DNA of 64,000 bases, from positions 62,001 to 126,000 of the forward strand of contig CAJQUW010004481.1 in the NCBI GenBank assembly GCA_907163375.1, written 5' to 3'. Source of the stretch: Prostheceraeus crozeri. Lineage: Eukaryota > Platyhelminthes > Polycladida > Euryleptidae. Shown here piece after piece: positions 60,445-64,000 of this stretch; positions within the stretch are counted from its first letter, which is position 1; every line of letters starts with the position of its first letter. The position numbers and the translations under genes were made by a program. The notes beneath the pieces are model-generated. The model saw only the letters and a program-made list of their open reading frames with translations. It was not told where the DNA came from and did no database searches.

Positions 60445-60993
60445 TTATAAATCAAAGGTTTGAAACAGATAAAATAGATACAGCTGGTAACTGTCATATA
60501 GCGAGCAATGATAACCATACAGGACTTTGGCAGTGTTGAGGTAAGGAGGAAAGAAGCATTGGTTATGAACGTAGCTACTACAACGAACAGACAAAATAGG
60601 AATACACAAATCCTTAAAACGTTTCGTGACTTCATGATAGTGTTGATTCACTCTACTATTCCAAGGTGGGAGCAAAATATCATTCATGACTAGATTGGGA
60701 AATACTTTCCTCTCCTTACCAGGATTATTACAAAAGATGCGTATAACATTGAAAGCAGCTAACCATCGTTTAAAGTCAATAAGAAGAGCAGTCTCACAAG
60801 AAAAGCCATAGTCTTGCAAATATTTCAGATTAAGTCCATGAATGTGTTTTCTCGCCCATTGATCAACATTGGGATCACAGTTGGCATGTTGATGATAGAC
60901 ACTAACAATCTGATATGTCCAATTGTTCATAGCAATAGCACTGAGCTCCTTTACAGGTTCACCCTCACAATCCATAAAAATGATGATAGAAGC
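60445..60993 (-). CDS. Cassette C DEDDh-like nuclease
   Basis: Same as copy B apart from F for I near the C-terminus. All motifs are intact and the acceptor CGTTTTAG is kept. Confidence 0.65.
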   Translation of the reverse strand, partial: ASIIIFMDCEGEPVKELSAIAMNNWTYQIVSVYHQHANCDPNVDQWARKHIHGLNLKYLQDYGFSCETALLIDFKRWLAAFNVIRIFCNNPGKERKVFPNLVMNDILLPPWNSRVNQHYHEVTKRFKDLCIPILSVRCSSYVHNQCFFPPYLNTAKVLYGYHCSLYDSYQLYLFYLFQTFDL

Positions 60994-61026
60994 CTAAAAC
61001 GGAAATTACACATCTAAGGAAACGTT

Positions 61027-61254
61027 CTATAACATATCACAAAATGAAGAATTACATCGATGCTTTTCATGACAAAATACACAAATGATATGATGGCAAC
61101 GTAGAAGTAAAATGTATCTAATAAGACCACGTCCACTACACTCAAAGCACATAAGCGAATTGTCATAGGGTAGAGTTAGGAAAGGATTAGCAATTCTCTT
61201 TCCTTGACTTGCGTTTTGGAGGTAGCATTCTTGTCCGACTTGCGCTTCGTACCA
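61027..61254 (-). CDS. Cassette C RING-like zinc segment
   Basis: Copy with CSGRG and CHEK variants between zinc ligands; cysteine and histidine ligands kept. Confidence 0.42.
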   Translation of the reverse strand, partial: WYEAQVGQECYLQNASQGKRIANPFLTLPYDNSLMCFECSGRGLIRYILLLRCHHIICVFCHEKHRCNSSFCDML

Positions 61255-61962
61255 CCCCCGTTAAGGATTTCGTCAATAATGTCATCCACGCTGGGTGGCT
61301 TTGGAATATATAGGATGGATTCAGTGTGTATCGAGAGAGAGGCTATTTTGTTATCCTTGTGCTGACCATAATATAGCCCATTCACTTTGAAAATGATATC
61401 CCAAGTACCTTCTCCGAGCTCATCACAACTGATGGGTATTGATTGATCTCCATCCTTTTTATAATAACTACACCAATGTGATAATGGTAGGCAAATTTGA
61501 TTGCCATCCCAAATCTTTCTATAGGGAGTATCCTTGTCATCTCTCGCCTTCCACTCTTGAGCAAGAGGAGTAGGAATGTCCATATTTAATGTCACGTACT
61601 CTTCAATAATGTCAAGTTGGTGGCGAATGTACGGACTCACAGGGATGAGTATGTAGTCCCCATACTGATTGCTCAATATCTTCACATCAGTGGAAGGGAG
61701 CATTCCCGTTTGCAATACTACGCTGTGATCCTCATGACGCAAGACTTGTTTAAATTTACGCTGTAGCGGTGTAGGATTATGTACCTTTGTTGTTTCTTCC
61801 ATTGGTCTCAGCCGTAGATGATCTGATTGTAGCGAACCTTGTAACGTCTGGCCACCATTTTGTCCTGTCAGTGTAGTAGATGTAGAAGATGCCTGAAAAT
61901 AAAAAAGATTCTATCAAGTTTACGTTCCAGGGAGGAGAGGGAGGAAAGTAGCGACTTACCAT
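61176..61962 (-). CDS. Cassette C ORF2, possible OB-fold protein, open reading frame intact
   Basis: The only copy in which the codon after TLTG is CAA (61860-61862) rather than TAA. The frame is therefore open from the ATG exon through the 208-aa region after removal of the 67-bp intron (61893-61959). This suggests the real protein starts at the ATG exon with MASST. Otherwise identical to A and B. Confidence 0.6.
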
Positions 61963-62157
61963 TTTAGTTGGATAATATAACAGGGATGTAGAGAGAGAGA
62001 ATGTGCGTCCGTCACTTGTACGATTCAACGATGGAATGATTCTCACTGTGGAAGGCTCTCTATTTATAAAGGAATGCTTGATTCTCATTAGACAACAATC
62101 CTCATTGGAGAATAGCATCAAGTTGATTCCCACTCTCACCGATGCTTCATTCGCCCG

Positions 62158-62511
62158 CTAGCGCTCATCGTCTCCTTTCACCGTCTCGACTAAAGCTCTA
62201 TTGTATTCTTCCGTTGATAGGTGTGGTAAAACACGGGTGGGCAAATGTTGTGTGTCGTCGCGCCATTGATAATAATACTCCAACAGTAGGCGACCATGCT
62301 TGAATACGCGCCTTGGATATTTCAGCAAAGTCTCATCAATCAGTTTCCTACTTTGAGCCACACTCATGAATACAATGTAGCAGACAAGCTCGTTGTGGGG
62401 AAGGGTGTGGGCATACACCAATGGTTGAATGTAGGTTGCAAGCATATCATCATTCATCATGAGTTGGAAGCCTATCACTGAGGGCAGCTCGACATACGTC
62501 CTTAGAGTCAC
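62158..62511 (-). CDS. Cassette C ORF1, unknown protein
   Basis: Copy of 52417-52770, identical in translation. Confidence 0.48.
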   Translation of the reverse strand: MTLRTYVELPSVIGFQLMMNDDMLATYIQPLVYAHTLPHNELVCYIVFMSVAQSRKLIDETLLKYPRRVFKHGRLLLEYYYQWRDDTQHLPTRVLPHLSTEEYNRALVETVKGDDER

Positions 62512-62859
62512 CTAAACAATGTCCTCCATGCTCTGGGAAACTACCTGCGCCATCGGCTGAATCGCTCCTCTCGTCGTCAAAAGAATGTACATACCTCATG
62601 CACTCCAACTCTCTCAGTGCTGTAGGCGTATTTTATACCATCCACCCCTACGCTCCTCTGGTGTTAACTTTCGTTTAGCAAAAAAGTCGTCATGAAATTT
62701 CAACGACGGAGTAAAAGTTTGAGATGATACACTCCTGGCAAACTAACTCATGAAGTAGCTTTGCTGTGATATATTTCTATCTGTAAACATATGGTAATTT
62801 TAAAGTGAATCTAAAACTTTTCAGCTTAATAATTGTTCATCGTTGCATCAACGCTTTAA

Positions 62860-64000
62860 CTCGTGAGCAGTTATAATTTTATTTTAATTTACACTTAGTC
62901 TAACTTGCAAACTAGTAAATCCTACAATCTCATTTTACAAACAGTTATACCTTTATTTCTAACGTAAACACTGTTGAAACTTTATTTTTGACATACAAAC
63001 AGCTAAACCTTTATTTCTAACGTACACACTGTTGAAACTTTATTTTTAATCTACAAACTGTTGAAACTTTATTCTATTTCTAAGACACAAAACAGCTAAA
63101 ACTTTATTTCTAACCCATACACTATTGAAACCTTATTTCTAACTTGTAAACTCTTGAAACTTTATTTTGATATACAAACAGCAAAAACTTTATTTCCAAC
63201 GTATACACCATTGAAACTTTATTTTTTAACTTGTAAACTCTTGAAACTTTACTTTTTATCTTGCAAACAGCTAAAACTTTATTTCTAACGTACACACTAT
63301 TGAAAGTTTATTTTTAACCAGTGATTTGGTGAAACTTTATTTTTTATCTTGCAAACAGCTAAAACTTTATTTCTAACGTACACACTATTGAAACTTTATT
63401 TTTAACTTGTAAACTGTTGAAACTTTACTTTTTATCTTGTAAACTGTTGAAACTTTAATTTGTTTCTTACATACAAACAGATAAAGCTTTATTTCTAACG
63501 TACACACTATTGAAACTTTGTTTCTAACTTGTACACTGGTGAAACTTAATTTTTAGCATACAAACAGCTAAAACTTTATTTCTAACGTACACACTATTGA
63601 AACTTTCTTTTTGACTTGTAAACTGTTGAAACTTTATTTTTTATCTTGTAAACTGTTGAAACTTTATTTTGGTTCTAACATACAAACAGACAAAGCTTTA
63701 TTTGTAACGTACACACTATTGAAACTTTGTTTCTATCTTCTACACTGGTGAAACTTTATTTTTAACTTGTTAACTGGTAAAACTTTATTTCTAACGTACA
63801 CACTGTTGAAACTTTATTTTTAATCTACAAACTGTTGAAACTTTATTCTATTTCTAACACACAAAACAGCTCAAACTTCATTTTTAACATGCACACTATT
63901 GAAACTTTATTTCTAACTTGTAAACTCTTGAAACTTTATTTTGATATACAAACAGCTAAAACTGTATTTCTAACGCATACACTATTGAAACTTTATTTCT
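62860..64000 (-). repeat. ~29-bp minisatellite array V, runs off the window
   Basis: Inverse counterpart of array I: the unit order beside the boundary segment matches 52060 and leftward. It continues past the right edge. Confidence 0.88.

Larger units (their letters stand above)
59201..62703 (-). repeat. 3503-bp tandem unit C
   Basis: Direct tandem copy of unit B. It differs by scattered substitutions, including CAA for TAA in ORF2. Confidence 0.85.

Overview
The window is nuclear DNA of an animal, most likely an aquatic invertebrate. The signs are a host SLC5-type solute transporter gene with a spliced 3' end, several DNA-transposon families (hAT, Tc1/mariner, Tigger/pogo), and long A/T-rich intergenic stretches. 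I cannot name the phylum. Two large virus-like insertions dominate it.

(1) Bases 3503-32807 (29,305 bp) are one nearly complete Polinton/Maverick, flanked by a 6-bp target-site duplication GGTACA. Its 195-bp terminal inverted repeats are unusual: each is itself an almost perfect palindrome of about 177 bp that could fold into a long hairpin. From the left end the + strand carries a protein-primed family-B DNA polymerase, split by a frameshift, and a TBP-like protein. The rest lies on the - strand: adenain-like protease, capsid protein of the F54H12.2-like family, basic core protein, a collagen-like giant structural protein and its paralogue, DDE integrase with chromodomain, packaging ATPase, a 712-aa protein, a small membrane protein, a zinc-finger/coiled-coil protein, a DEDDh-like nuclease, an IAP-like UBA-RING protein, three pX/mu-like minicore proteins with adenain-type cleavage sites, and accessory genes including a tandem paralogue pair. 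Upstream sequences fall into two classes: TATATAAG-type boxes before polymerase and accessory genes, and a TTTAAGTAA-type motif before capsid and core genes. This suggests an early/late programme.

(2) From about 46.7 kb to the right edge lies a second, unfamiliar system. It has a spliced zinc-finger/coiled-coil gene behind a TATATAAG box, small duplicated ORFs, and then a cassette present three times (A +, B -, C -) separated by arrays of a roughly 29-bp AATAAAGTTT repeat. B and C are exact 3503-bp tandem copies; A is inverted relative to them, so the block is a large inverted repeat that runs off the right edge. Each cassette encodes an unknown protein, a possible OB-fold protein, a RING-like segment and a DEDDh-like nuclease clearly related to the one in the Polinton. 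The block therefore looks like a second virus-derived element sharing genes with the Polinton, or its satellite.

Between them (32.8-46.7 kb) is host sequence: three small transposon remnants and an SLC5 gene split in coding sequence by an apparently intact Tigger element (40795-43286). Bases 1-3496 are host flank without a recognisable gene.
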